Source: Deltaproteobacteria bacterium HGW-Deltaproteobacteria-12
GTDB lineage: Bacteria; Desulfobacterota; Syntrophia; Syntrophales; Smithellaceae
Assembly: GCA_002840565.1 (NCBI GenBank)
Contig: PHBK01000005.1
Coordinates: forward strand, 1 to 64,000
DNA: 64,000 bases
Reading direction: 5' to 3'
Part shown: one piece after another, positions 51,806 to 61,141 of the stretch
Numbering within the stretch: the stretch's first letter is position 1
Layout of the letters: each line of letters starts with the position of its first letter
Program-made: the position numbers and the translations under genes
The notes under the pieces: model-generated
Database searches by the model: none
What the model saw: the letters and a program-made list of their open reading frames with translations, nothing else
What the model was told of the DNA's origin: nothing

Positions 51806-53701
51806 TCAGTGACGGCCATGTCGGGCTTTGCTTTTTGCTTCCTCGTATTCTGCCCGCAGCGCAATATGGTCTGTGTCATCCATTACTTCTGCTCTCTTCA
51901 CCCAGTCTTCAAACTGAATATCAACACCGAAAATGCCGATCATTTCATCTTTATCGTCAACAAGAGGCGCCGATACGGTGAAACACAGAACACCGGTCAT
52001 TTTTGATATAAAAAAATCAGTAACATGCACTTTGCCGGTTTGCAGAGGCTTGATAAACCATTCCCGGTCTGATTGATCGGTGCCAACGCCATAGTTTTCA
52101 TATTTAGCACGGTCGGCAATATTGGTTATATTCTTCGTAGTTTTACGGCCATTCATATCAACTATATAGGCAAACTGAATGGAAGGATGCTCATCAACAA
52201 ATTTTTGCATCAGCGGCTCTTGAACTTCCGGATTCATAAATTTCATTTCTGCATGTTCGATAATCTGATTGACGGCAGTTACAGCGGCATTTTCCGCAGT
52301 AACCTTGATCTTCTCCAGTTCCGACAAGAAGAGTTCCGGAATATATTTGCGTACTTTTTTATCCAATTCTTCCGGAGAGATACTTGTCTGGCGACCGGCA
52401 TCGTATTGCTCGCTAATCCATTTATTAATTTTAGAAATACCGGGATGCCTTTTATCAATAGCATTGTCTTCTTTAAGATTAAAACGCTGATTCAGCCAGA
52501 AGGCGATGCCGGCATTACCGGATTTATCAGAGATCATGGTTACGATCGGCCTGTTGAGTATTTTTTTAGTGTCGAAGATATTATAGATTTCTTCGCATTT
52601 AATCAGGCCGTCGACATGAACACCGGCACGTGTAACGTTGAACTCCGAACCGATAAAAGGATAGTTATGAGGGATTTTCACCCCAATTACTTTTTCAAAG
52701 TATTCAGCGATTTCGGTAATAACCGTTGTTTCGATACCATCATTATGACCTTTGAGGGCTATGTATTCCATAATCAGTGATTCAATCGGCGGGTTTCCCG
52801 TCCGTTCCCCCAGACCAAGCAGTGTAGAGTTGGCGGCACTGCAGCCGTAAAGCCAGGCGGTGGAAGCATTGATCATGGCTTTATGGAAATCATTGTGCCC
52901 GTGCCATTCCAACAGAATGCCGGGAACACCAGCCTCTTCGATGAAAGCGCGAACCAGTTTATCGACACTACGGGGAAGCGATGCTCCCGGATAAGTTACG
53001 CCGTAGCCCATGGTATCGCAGAGCCGAATTTTAATATCGATACCGCTTTCTTCCCTTAATTTCATTAATTCTGTAGCGAAAGGTATGCAAAAGCCGTAAA
53101 TGTCCGCGCGGGTAATGTCTTCAAAATGGCAGCGGGGAACAATACCCAAATCCAACACCGATTTGACGACACCCAGATAATCATCCATTGCCTGGCTTCG
53201 CTTCTTGTTAAGTTTAAGAAAAATATGGTAATCGGAAACAGAGGTGAGCAATCCTGTTTCTTTCAGACCGGCTTCCTTGGCTAAATGGACATCTTCTTTC
53301 GCTGCCCTGATCCAGCCGGTAATTTCCGGAAATTGAAGCCCGAGTTTTTGACATTCTTCCACGGCTTCCCGGTCTTTGCGACTATAAAGGAAGAATTCGG
53401 TCTGCCGGATCACGCCGTTGGGGCCACCCAGTTTATGCAGTAACTTAAAAACATCGACAATCTGCTCCACTGAATAGGGTGGTCGAGCCTGCTGCCCGTC
53501 CCGGAAAGTTGTATCGGTGATAAAAATTTCCTCCGGTGGGCTGATCGGAATTATTTTATTATCAAAGACAATCTTGCTTACTTCACTATAAGGAAAGATA
53601 TCTTTGAATAAATTAGGTTCATCCACATCCTGCAATTCAAATTTCCAGAATTTGCTTTGTTGCTGGTTGAGCAACCTTTTTTCTTTGTTCCATTTCACCA
53701 T
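51806..53701 (-). CDS. HMGL-family synthase (probable Re-citrate synthase-like) fused to a C-terminal Cache/PAS-like domain
   Basis: The 631-aa protein has an aldolase-type HMGL/isopropylmalate-synthase barrel (about 55-345) with DTTFRDGQQARPPYS, CHFEDITRADIYG, LLEWHGHNDFHKAM (metal His-x-His) and LGLGERTGNPPIESL. A second lobe follows, and then about 130 C-terminal residues (from roughly 480) unlike any synthase: VDEHPSIQFAYIVDMNGRKT, DREWFIKPLQTGKVHVTDFF and VSAPLVDDKDEMIGIFGVDI, which read as a Cache/PDC-type sensor fold. Re-citrate synthases of syntrophs belong to this enzyme family; citramalate or homocitrate synthase are alternatives. The ATG at 53701 has GGAGAG five bases upstream; a GTG at 53713 is less likely. 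Downstream of aspS in a minus-strand operon. Confidence 0.78.
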   Translation of the reverse strand: MVKWNKEKRLLNQQQSKFWKFELQDVDEPNLFKDIFPYSEVSKIVFDNKIIPISPPEEIFITDTTFRDGQQARPPYSVEQIVDVFKLLHKLGGPNGVIRQTEFFLYSRKDREAVEECQKLGLQFPEITGWIRAAKEDVHLAKEAGLKETGLLTSVSDYHIFLKLNKKRSQAMDDYLGVVKSVLDLGIVPRCHFEDITRADIYGFCIPFATELMKLREESGIDIKIRLCDTMGYGVTYPGASLPRSVDKLVRAFIEEAGVPGILLEWHGHNDFHKAMINASTAWLYGCSAANSTLLGLGERTGNPPIESLIMEYIALKGHNDGIETTVITEIAEYFEKVIGVKIPHNYPFIGSEFNVTRAGVHVDGLIKCEEIYNIFDTKKILNRPIVTMISDKSGNAGIAFWLNQRFNLKEDNAIDKRHPGISKINKWISEQYDAGRQTSISPEELDKKVRKYIPELFLSELEKIKVTAENAAVTAVNQIIEHAEMKFMNPEVQEPLMQKFVDEHPSIQFAYIVDMNGRKTTKNITNIADRAKYENYGVGTDQSDREWFIKPLQTGKVHVTDFFISKMTGVLCFTVSAPLVDDKDEMIGIFGVDIQFEDWVKRAEVMDDTDHIALRAEYEEAKSKARHGRH

Positions 53702-53722
53702 TTTTCTCTCCACTCAATCCCA

Positions 53723-55501
53723 TTAAACAATTTTTAAAGACAGCTCCATCAATTGTTCGAGGCTTACTTTAGAAGGCGCATCTGACATCAGACAGGCGGC
53801 CTTTTGCGTTTTGGGGAACGCGATAACATCTCGTATAGATTCGGCGGAAGTCATTATCATGGTCAGACGGTCAAGTCCGAAAGCGAGGCCCCCGTGGGGC
53901 GGGGCACCGTATTCGAGTGCGTCCAGAAGGAACCCGAACTTGGAACGGGCCTCCTCATCGGATAATCCCAGGGAAGCAAAAACCTGCGCCTGCACGTCTT
54001 TGCGGTGAATACGAATACTGCCGCCGCCGATTTCCGAACCGTTTAAAACCAGATCATAGGCGCGCGCCCGGACTTTGCCGGGATTGGTGTTGAGCAGCGG
54101 GAGATCTTCCAGAAACGGCGATGTAAAAGGATGATGTGTGGAAACAAAACGTTTTTCCGAATCTGAATATTCCATCAGCGGGAACTCTGTAATCCAGGTA
54201 AAGGCCAGTGCATCCGGGTCGATCAGATTCATTTTTTTGGCCAGATGCAGTCTTAAATTGCCCAGAGAATCATTAACGACACGCGGTGTGTCGGCGACAA
54301 AGAAAATGATATCACCTTCTTTGACATTCATTATCTCTCTTATTTTTTCAATTTCTTCCGGATGCAGGAATTTATATATCGGCGAAGTCCAGTCAGCACT
54401 GTTAACTTTTGCCCAAGCCAGCCCCTTTGCTCCATAAACAGCAACATAATCTTTTAAGCCGTCCAGATCTTTGCGTGAAAGGCCGGTGGCGTTTTCCACT
54501 TTAATGGCTTTGATCATTCCGCCGGATGCGGCAACTTCTCCAAAAAGATTGAAGCCGGAATCCTTTACTATGTCAGTAAGATCAATAAGTTCCATGCCGA
54601 AGCGGACATCGGGATTGTCTTTTCCGTAGCGGCTAATCGCATCACGATAGGGAAGACGGGGCAAGGGGAGCTGAATTTCCCGTCCCAGACAATCTTTGAA
54701 TATTCGGGCCATCAATCCTTCCATGACCTGCATAATATCTTCTTCCGTAATAAAGGACATTTCGACGTCTATTTGTGTGAATTCCGGCTGTCGGTCGGCG
54801 CGTAAATCTTCATCCCGGAAGCATTTTGCAATTTGATAGTAACGGTCAAAACCCGACACCATCAATAGCTGTTTAAATATCTGCGGTGATTGAGGCAGAG
54901 CATAAAAGGTGCCTTTGTTGATCCTGCTGGGGACAAGGTAATCGCGCGCCCCTTCCGGAGTGCTTTTTCCCAGAAAAGGAGTTTCCACCTCAATAAAGCC
55001 GTTTTGTTCAAAGTAGTGGCGAGTCGATGCCGCCAGACGACTGCGCAAAAATAAATTCCGCTGGATTACCGGACGGCGTAGATCCAGGTAGCGGTATTTA
55101 AGCCGAATGTTCTCCGAAATTTCATCGTCGTCAAAGGAAAAGGGAGGAGTTTTGGACTCATTCATTATTTCCAGTTCCGAGACAATTACTTCAATATCGC
55201 CTGTTTTCAACCCGGGGTTTTCCATGCCTGCCGGCCTTTTATGAACAGTTCCCTTCACCGCCAGAACATATTCGCTGCGGATTTTATGTGCCTGATCATG
55301 GACTGATTCCCCGGCATCGGGGTTAAAGACTGCTTGCACTATTCCGGCGCGATCCCGCAAATCAACAAAAATGACACCGCCATGGTCCCGGCGGCGATGA
55401 GCCCACCCCATCAGGATCACTTCTTTGTCTGCATCGGAAATACTTAAATCTCCGCAATAATTAGTCCTTTTATCTATTTTTAAAAAATTAGCCAAAACCA
55501 T
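53723..55501 (-). CDS. aspS: Aspartyl-tRNA synthetase (class II)
   Basis: Charges tRNA-Asp, and in many bacteria without AsnRS also tRNA-Asn. The protein has 592 aa, the bacterial type with an N-terminal OB-fold ([20 protein letters not shown]), motif 2 [25 protein letters not shown] sequence ([14 protein letters not shown]), a GAD insertion domain, and motif 3 [19 protein letters not shown]. Whether it is discriminating is not clear from sequence. It starts directly at the hisS stop with GAGAGGT inside hisS, and ends 22 bp before the HMGL synthase start. Confidence 0.96.
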   Translation of the reverse strand: MVLANFLKIDKRTNYCGDLSISDADKEVILMGWAHRRRDHGGVIFVDLRDRAGIVQAVFNPDAGESVHDQAHKIRSEYVLAVKGTVHKRPAGMENPGLKTGDIEVIVSELEIMNESKTPPFSFDDDEISENIRLKYRYLDLRRPVIQRNLFLRSRLAASTRHYFEQNGFIEVETPFLGKSTPEGARDYLVPSRINKGTFYALPQSPQIFKQLLMVSGFDRYYQIAKCFRDEDLRADRQPEFTQIDVEMSFITEEDIMQVMEGLMARIFKDCLGREIQLPLPRLPYRDAISRYGKDNPDVRFGMELIDLTDIVKDSGFNLFGEVAASGGMIKAIKVENATGLSRKDLDGLKDYVAVYGAKGLAWAKVNSADWTSPIYKFLHPEEIEKIREIMNVKEGDIIFFVADTPRVVNDSLGNLRLHLAKKMNLIDPDALAFTWITEFPLMEYSDSEKRFVSTHHPFTSPFLEDLPLLNTNPGKVRARAYDLVLNGSEIGGGSIRIHRKDVQAQVFASLGLSDEEARSKFGFLLDALEYGAPPHGGLAFGLDRLTMIMTSAESIRDVIAFPKTQKAACLMSDAPSKVSLEQLMELSLKIV

Positions 55502-56764
55502 TTACCTCTCTTTAATTACACTTATTATTGACTCCAGCAGATTGTCTAATGGCAAAACCTGCTGTTTTTTAGTGTTCATGTTTCTTAATTCCAGACTTTT
55601 TTCATCAATTTCCTTATCGCCGAAAATCAGAGTGTAGGAGCTATTTAATTTGTCGGCTCGTTTCATCTGACTTTTTAAACTCTTGTCGGAATAATCCATG
55701 GCCGCAGTAATACCGGCACGGCGCAATTCATAACTAAGCATGAAACCTATGCGCTGAGCACGGTCGCCCAACGCAGCAATAAATAAATCTGTTTTGTATT
55801 TCGTTTTCTCGCGATCAGGCAAACAGGCCAGCAAACGCTCAATGCCGATACCAAAACCAATTCCGGCGACTTCCGGTCCGCCCAAATCACTGACCAGGCC
55901 ATCATATCTGCCCCCGCCCGCCAGAGAATTCTGTGCGCCGAGCGCTCCCGACTTAACCTCGAAAGCTGTTTTTACATAATAATCCAATCCTCTGACCATT
56001 GCCGGATTAATCTCGTATTTAACCTGCAAATCGCTGAGACAGGATTTGACTTGGGCAAAATGACCTGTGCACCCGGGACATAAATAGTCCAATATCCGGG
56101 GCGCCTTCTTTATAATGATGCCGCAACTCTCTACTTTGCAATCAAATACGCGCAAAGGATTTGTGTTCATTCTCCTCTGGCAGTCAGGGCAAAGTTCTTT
56201 TTCAAATCCTTTTAAGTAATCAATAACCGCTTGAGAAAAACCAGGCCGGCATGCTTTACAACCCAGAGAATTAATTTCTAAAGACAGATCCTGCAGGCCG
56301 GTTGATTCCAGAAAATGAACCAGCATAAGAATCACTTCGGCATCAGCTTGAGGATTATCCTCTCCGAAAAGTTCAACATCGATTTGATGAAATTGACGGA
56401 AGCGACCTTTCTGCGGTCTTTCCCGGCGAAACATCGGGCCGATCGTAAAAAGCCTGGTAACCGGTTCGTAAGCCAGCATATTGTGTTCTATATAAGACCG
56501 GATAACAGAAGCCGTAGCTTCCGGCCGCAGTGTTAACAGGTCGTCATCGCGATCACGAAATGTGTACATTTCCTTTTCCACAATATCTGTCGTTTCGCCG
56601 ATACTTCTCTTAAATAATTCAGTTTTTTCAATAATGGGCACTCGAATTTCGCGAAAGCCGTAAGAGCTGAAAACATTGCGGGCAACGGATTCCACCTCGC
56701 ACCAAAGCGGTGAATCGTCCGGCAGAATATCTTTAAAGCCTTTGATTACAGTAATTTTTTCCAT
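55502..56764 (-). CDS. hisS: Histidyl-tRNA synthetase
   Basis: Class II synthetase of 420 aa charging tRNA-His. Motifs: FKDILPDDSPLW at the N-terminus, MYTFRDRDDDLLTLRPEATASVIRSY-type motif 2 region (TLRPEATASVIRSY), FRRERPQKGRFRQFHQ, and the histidine loops GLDYYVKTAFEV and AGGGRYDGL. The middle insertion has two Cys pairs (CPDCQRRM; CPGCTGH). The ATG at 56764 has GAGAG upstream; a start at 56800 would add a hydrophobic, unlikely extension. First of hisS-aspS in the operon, 82 bp after comEC. Confidence 0.96.
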   Translation of the reverse strand: MEKITVIKGFKDILPDDSPLWCEVESVARNVFSSYGFREIRVPIIEKTELFKRSIGETTDIVEKEMYTFRDRDDDLLTLRPEATASVIRSYIEHNMLAYEPVTRLFTIGPMFRRERPQKGRFRQFHQIDVELFGEDNPQADAEVILMLVHFLESTGLQDLSLEINSLGCKACRPGFSQAVIDYLKGFEKELCPDCQRRMNTNPLRVFDCKVESCGIIIKKAPRILDYLCPGCTGHFAQVKSCLSDLQVKYEINPAMVRGLDYYVKTAFEVKSGALGAQNSLAGGGRYDGLVSDLGGPEVAGIGFGIGIERLLACLPDREKTKYKTDLFIAALGDRAQRIGFMLSYELRRAGITAAMDYSDKSLKSQMKRADKLNSSYTLIFGDKEIDEKSLELRNMNTKKQQVLPLDNLLESIISVIKER

Positions 56765-56846
56765 ATTGACTCTCAAAATCGTAAAAAAAAAAATTAGCAT
56801 ATAATGCCAAGCTTGGCAATAAAAAAAGTGCTATACCTGCAGGGAA

Positions 56847-59327
56847 TTACCTGTGTTTAATAAAGGTTTGGACGGATAGTTTTACCCCGTCTGTTGACAG
56901 CATTACAGCTCCATCCTGGTCGGTCCGCATAACCTGTACACTCTCTGACCGATAACGCTCCAGAATTAGGGGATGTGGATGGCGGAAAGCATTGTCTTTC
57001 CCTGCACTGACTATAGCGTAACGGCACGCCACTTTTTGAATAAATTCAATGCTGCTGGAATGGCGCGATCCGTGATGAGGAACAAAGAGAACATCACTTT
57101 TCAAATCTCTTCCTGAACGGATAAGAGCAGTTTCAATGTATGCCGATATATCTCCGGTAATCAGAAATGCTGTTTTGCCGTATTTTATTTGTATTACCAG
57201 TGAGGAGTCATTGAGATCAGCATCTGATAACTCTTTGGCAGTTAAAAGAGCTGCACTTGGAGGCCACAAAAAATTAATTTCCACATCAGAAATTATCTTT
57301 CCTGAACGTTCTTTCGATAAAGGAACCATCTTGATTTTTCGTTCCCCAATTATTTTAAGCATTTTTTGATAATCCTCATCATCGCCGATTATTTGCGAAC
57401 TCCAGAATTCCTGAACATTAAAATTATCCAGAATGTAAAAAAGGCCCAACAGATGATCAGGATGCTGATGAGTAAGGACTACGGTGTCTATTTTGCTGAT
57501 TCTCTCATGGTAAAGATAAGGAGCAACAATAGCTTTGCCCGTATCGAAAGAACTTTCCACAAATCCACCGCCGTCGATCAGCATATTTCTGCCGCCTGGA
57601 AAGCGCACCAGGATAGCCGAACCCTGACCGACATCAATAGCGGTTATTCTTAAATCAGTGTTCAGCTTGTCCTTCAAAGAAAGATAAAGAGTATCACCGA
57701 TAAAAAACAGCAGGATGGAGAAGAGACCATATCTCAAAATTAAACGATGTTGTTGCCAATATCCTTTAACGCCTCTTTGAACACCGACAAACGTCATAAT
57801 TAGTACCAGAAAAACATAGAAAACGATAATTTCCGGTATGTTCGGTTTGGTAACGCTGAAGGCGGACCAGGACAGGGATGCTAATTTATTTATTATCTCC
57901 ATTGATATCTGTACAAAGAAAGAAGCTAATTGAATAAAGAAACCGGCAACTACCGGGGAGAATAATGCAGCAATAAGAAAAGCAATCGCTATTGCCAGCG
58001 TTAATGTTCCCAAGAGGGGTACAGCGATCAAATTGGCGATAATTGTTACCGCTGAAACCAGGTTAAAATAATAGATAAGCAAAGGCAAGGTACCGATAGT
58101 CGCCGCCAGACAGACAAGCATCGCCATATACAGATAACGAATAAAGCTTTTGCTCCAGGAAGGTAGAAGGGAGCTCTGCAGAAAAGACGGGTTGCTGAAT
58201 TTCGGGACGATGTAAATAAGAGCCAGGACAGCCAGGAAAGAGAGCTGAAAAGAAATGTCAAAAAGAGCTTCCGGGGATAGGATCAGAATCACCAAGCCGG
58301 CCAGTGCCAGTGTATTGTAGAGGTCTCTTTGTTTGTCGAATATTAACGCAATCAAAAAAACCAGAGCCATCAGAGCCGAACGCATGACGGTAACTCCCAT
58401 GCCGGCGACACAGGCATAAAATAATATCAGGAAAAAAGAGCCTGCAGCTGCTATTTTTATTATATTAAAGCGGAGAATCAGATATTCGGAGGATTTTAGA
58501 AGAAGGGTGATGATAAAAAAAGCGATTGCCGCAATCATTCCAATATGCAAACCGGAAATGGAAAGGATGTGAGAAGTCCCGGTCTTGTTGAAATTATTAC
58601 GAACATCCGCCGGTATTCCGGTTTGATTGCCAATGGTCATGGCTTCAATAATTTCCCGCTGCGGGGAGGGAGCATGATCATAAATAATCTGTTTTAAATA
58701 CATCCGGAAAGATTCCAGGTGCGATCTGATGGGGCTTGCGGAATTTTTCCTCAACAGAATTATTCCGGAACTGTTGGCTATATAACCTGTTGCATAAATA
58801 CCCTGACGGTTCAGATGGCGCTCATAGTTGAAACCGCCGGGATTCTGGAAGCTGCCGATTTTTTTTAACACAGTTTGGAACCGGATAAAATCACCGTAAT
58901 CATAAGTCACATCTGGCGGGATTGCCAACCGAATATTCCCGGAAACCGGGATATAAGCTCCATTTCTCAAAATCCTTACACAACGGACAATTAAGAGATT
59001 TTTGTCGGAATAAGGGGATGGGCTTTCAACAACGATGGCTTCTGCAGTTATTTTACCACAGTTCGTATATTGCAATATATGATGATTGGCTCCGGTTAAA
59101 TATTGCTGCTTCTGAATGTTAAAGATACCAAGGACAGATGCAAAGCAGAAGATCAGTAAATAGCTGGCGGCCGGGAACTTCTTTCTCAGCGACAGGAGCA
59201 GCAAAAAAAGAATTATAATCAGAGTGCCGAGCAAAGTATTATAAGGTAGATCAAAATAATTGCCGGTAATAATGCCGGCAATCAGTCCGATAAATGGAAA
59301 AATCAACGGTCGACGTATTTGCTGCAA
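56847..59327 (-). CDS. comEC: ComEC/Rec2-family DNA uptake protein
   Basis: Inner-membrane channel and nuclease-like protein for DNA internalisation in natural transformation. From the TTG at 59327 (AGGA six bases upstream) it has 826 aa and begins QQIRRPLIFPFIGLIAGI, as ComEC proteins normally do; a frame extending to 59471 would collide with the divergent kinase gene. Layout: N-terminal membrane helices and OB-fold (about 100-200), the Competence domain of about eight helices (235-530; HILSISGLHIGMIAA is its hallmark), and a C-terminal metallo-beta-lactamase-fold domain (from about 585; DVGQGSAILVRFPGG, TVVLTHQHPDHLLGL, PHHGSRHSSS). All parts are intact. Confidence 0.93.
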   Translation of the reverse strand: MQQIRRPLIFPFIGLIAGIITGNYFDLPYNTLLGTLIIILFLLLLSLRKKFPAASYLLIFCFASVLGIFNIQKQQYLTGANHHILQYTNCGKITAEAIVVESPSPYSDKNLLIVRCVRILRNGAYIPVSGNIRLAIPPDVTYDYGDFIRFQTVLKKIGSFQNPGGFNYERHLNRQGIYATGYIANSSGIILLRKNSASPIRSHLESFRMYLKQIIYDHAPSPQREIIEAMTIGNQTGIPADVRNNFNKTGTSHILSISGLHIGMIAAIAFFIITLLLKSSEYLILRFNIIKIAAAGSFFLILFYACVAGMGVTVMRSALMALVFLIALIFDKQRDLYNTLALAGLVILILSPEALFDISFQLSFLAVLALIYIVPKFSNPSFLQSSLLPSWSKSFIRYLYMAMLVCLAATIGTLPLLIYYFNLVSAVTIIANLIAVPLLGTLTLAIAIAFLIAALFSPVVAGFFIQLASFFVQISMEIINKLASLSWSAFSVTKPNIPEIIVFYVFLVLIMTFVGVQRGVKGYWQQHRLILRYGLFSILLFFIGDTLYLSLKDKLNTDLRITAIDVGQGSAILVRFPGGRNMLIDGGGFVESSFDTGKAIVAPYLYHERISKIDTVVLTHQHPDHLLGLFYILDNFNVQEFWSSQIIGDDEDYQKMLKIIGERKIKMVPLSKERSGKIISDVEINFLWPPSAALLTAKELSDADLNDSSLVIQIKYGKTAFLITGDISAYIETALIRSGRDLKSDVLFVPHHGSRHSSSIEFIQKVACRYAIVSAGKDNAFRHPHPLILERYRSESVQVMRTDQDGAVMLSTDGVKLSVQTFIKHR

Positions 59328-59425
59328 AGGCTTTCCTCGTGTTTTAAGCAAAAGTGTTAGCCAAAAAGACAAAAATATTATAGCATGATATTCGAGATGT
59401 TGCGCCAAAAAAGGATGTTTAAAAC

Positions 59426-61105
59426 ATGATTGTGGGCACAGAGGGCACCCTCGAAGAAAAGAATAAATCACGTCTGCTTTTGCTCATCATTGCCAGGCTT
59501 ATTATTATTACTTTGTTTCTCGGAGTCGCGATTTTCCTGGATATAAGAAAAGATGGATTCCCTTTTACTGTAAGCACTCTCAATTTTCTTTATTTTATCA
59601 TTGCCGCAACCTATTTTTTCTCTATCGCCTATATTCTGCTGCTAAAGATATTCAAAGATTTAACAATTAATATTTACTTGCAACTGGCGCTTGATGTGAT
59701 TCTGGTTACTCTGCTGGTATATATTACCGGTAGCTTTCGCAGTAATTATTCAGTTCTTTACACTCTAATCATAATATATTCGGTGATATTTCTGGGACGC
59801 TATGGTGGCTTAATAATAGCTTCAGCCGCCGGAATTTTTTACGGTTTGCTGCTTGATTTTGAATTTTACAAACTGATACCGCCAATTTCCTCCATCGAAC
59901 ATGATCCCAGTCTGACGGCGGGAGATGTTTTTACCAGGATACTGGTGCACATCGTTTCTTTTTATATATTGGCTTTCTTAGCCACTTTTGTTGTTGAACA
60001 GGAAAAAAAAGCACGCTATCTGTTGCAGGAAAAAGAATCGGCATTCAAACAACTGGACTTGCTTTTCCGCAGCATTGTGGAATCTGTAGATACAGGCATA
60101 ATGACCATCGATTTAAATGGCAGAATAAAGACTTTCAACAGGGCGGCGGAAGAAATTACCGGCTTCCCGTTGGAAGCATTGGAAAACCGGCCCATCGCTT
60201 ACTATTTTCCGAATATTGCCGCTTTTTTTACCGACGGGATTATCAAGAAACAGACCCAAAACAGAATGGAGGTCATAATTAAAAACAACAGCGGAGAAGA
60301 AATCCATCTGGGATGTTCAATATCTCCGCTCAAGGAAAAGCAGGATAAACAAATAGGGAGTATTTTGATTTTCCAGGATCTGACGGATATCAAGCTAATG
60401 GAGGAAAACCTGGAGAAAAGCAAAAGACTGGCTCTGATCGGAGAAATGGCCGCAGGTCTTGCCCATGAAATGAGAAACCCCCTGGCGTCAATTGCCGGTT
60501 CGATTGAACTCCTCCGGCAGAGCCTGAAGTTAAAAAATACAGATGAGCGTTTGATGCAGATAGTATTACGCGGCAAAGATCAGTTGGATAACTTTGTCCG
60601 CGATTTTTTACTGCTGTCGAGGCCAATTCCGATAACCCATGAAATTGTGGATATAAATGCAATTGCCCTGGAAGTTCTGGAAAATATAAAATTATCAAGT
60701 GATTGGACAAATAAAATTGATGTCAGATGCTCATTGGCCGGAAAGATGACAACTTTTGCCAATAAAGAACAAATCAGGCAGGCTATCAACAATCTGGTTT
60801 TAAATGCCATTCAGGCAATGCCGGAGGGCGGAAACCTTTCTCTGTCGACAAAATCACTGCAGCATCATGACAAAGAAGTAGTTGAAATTAAGATAAAAGA
60901 TACGGGACAGGGCATTGAGGGGAAAGATTTGACAAAAATATTTGAACCATTTTTTACGAATAAAGACAAGGGAACAGGTCTTGGCCTGGCTATCGTCAAC
61001 AGGATTGTTGACGGTTATGGCGGAAGAATTGAAATCAAAAGCAGCATGAATACCGGCACAGAGTGCACTGTTTGGCTGCCAGGCAGGCACGAAATTAATA
61101 TTTAA
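59426..61105 (+). CDS. Membrane sensor histidine kinase with PAS domain (PilS-like)
   Basis: The 559-aa protein has six predicted membrane segments (about 15-190), a PAS domain (about 212-322; SIVESVDTGIMTIDLNG, FNRAAEEITGFPLEAL), HisKA with the phosphorylated His347 in AHEMRNPLASIAGSIELL, and an HATPase domain (NNLVLNAIQAMPEGG, DTGQGIEGKDL, GTGLGLAIVNRIVDGYGG). The six-helix N-terminus plus PAS and the adjacent NtrC-type regulator are the PilS pattern. AAAAAAGGATG precedes the ATG. It diverges from comEC. No pilin genes are in the window, so a role in pilus or competence control is inference. Confidence 0.85.
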   Translation: MIVGTEGTLEEKNKSRLLLLIIARLIIITLFLGVAIFLDIRKDGFPFTVSTLNFLYFIIAATYFFSIAYILLLKIFKDLTINIYLQLALDVILVTLLVYITGSFRSNYSVLYTLIIIYSVIFLGRYGGLIIASAAGIFYGLLLDFEFYKLIPPISSIEHDPSLTAGDVFTRILVHIVSFYILAFLATFVVEQEKKARYLLQEKESAFKQLDLLFRSIVESVDTGIMTIDLNGRIKTFNRAAEEITGFPLEALENRPIAYYFPNIAAFFTDGIIKKQTQNRMEVIIKNNSGEEIHLGCSISPLKEKQDKQIGSILIFQDLTDIKLMEENLEKSKRLALIGEMAAGLAHEMRNPLASIAGSIELLRQSLKLKNTDERLMQIVLRGKDQLDNFVRDFLLLSRPIPITHEIVDINAIALEVLENIKLSSDWTNKIDVRCSLAGKMTTFANKEQIRQAINNLVLNAIQAMPEGGNLSLSTKSLQHHDKEVVEIKIKDTGQGIEGKDLTKIFEPFFTNKDKGTGLGLAIVNRIVDGYGGRIEIKSSMNTGTECTVWLPGRHEINI

Positions 61106-61141
61106 AAGTAAGATATATCAGCAAATAAGGGAGATTATAAC

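Noticed and set aside
52073..52780. 235-codon plus-strand frame opposite the HMGL synthase
   Set aside because: Its translation mirrors a conserved enzyme on the minus strand and shows no recognisable domain or start signal.
59328..59471. N-terminal extension of ComEC up to 59471
   Set aside because: It would overlap the start of the divergent kinase gene, is not ComEC-like, and a TTG at 59327 with a good ribosome site gives the expected N-terminus.
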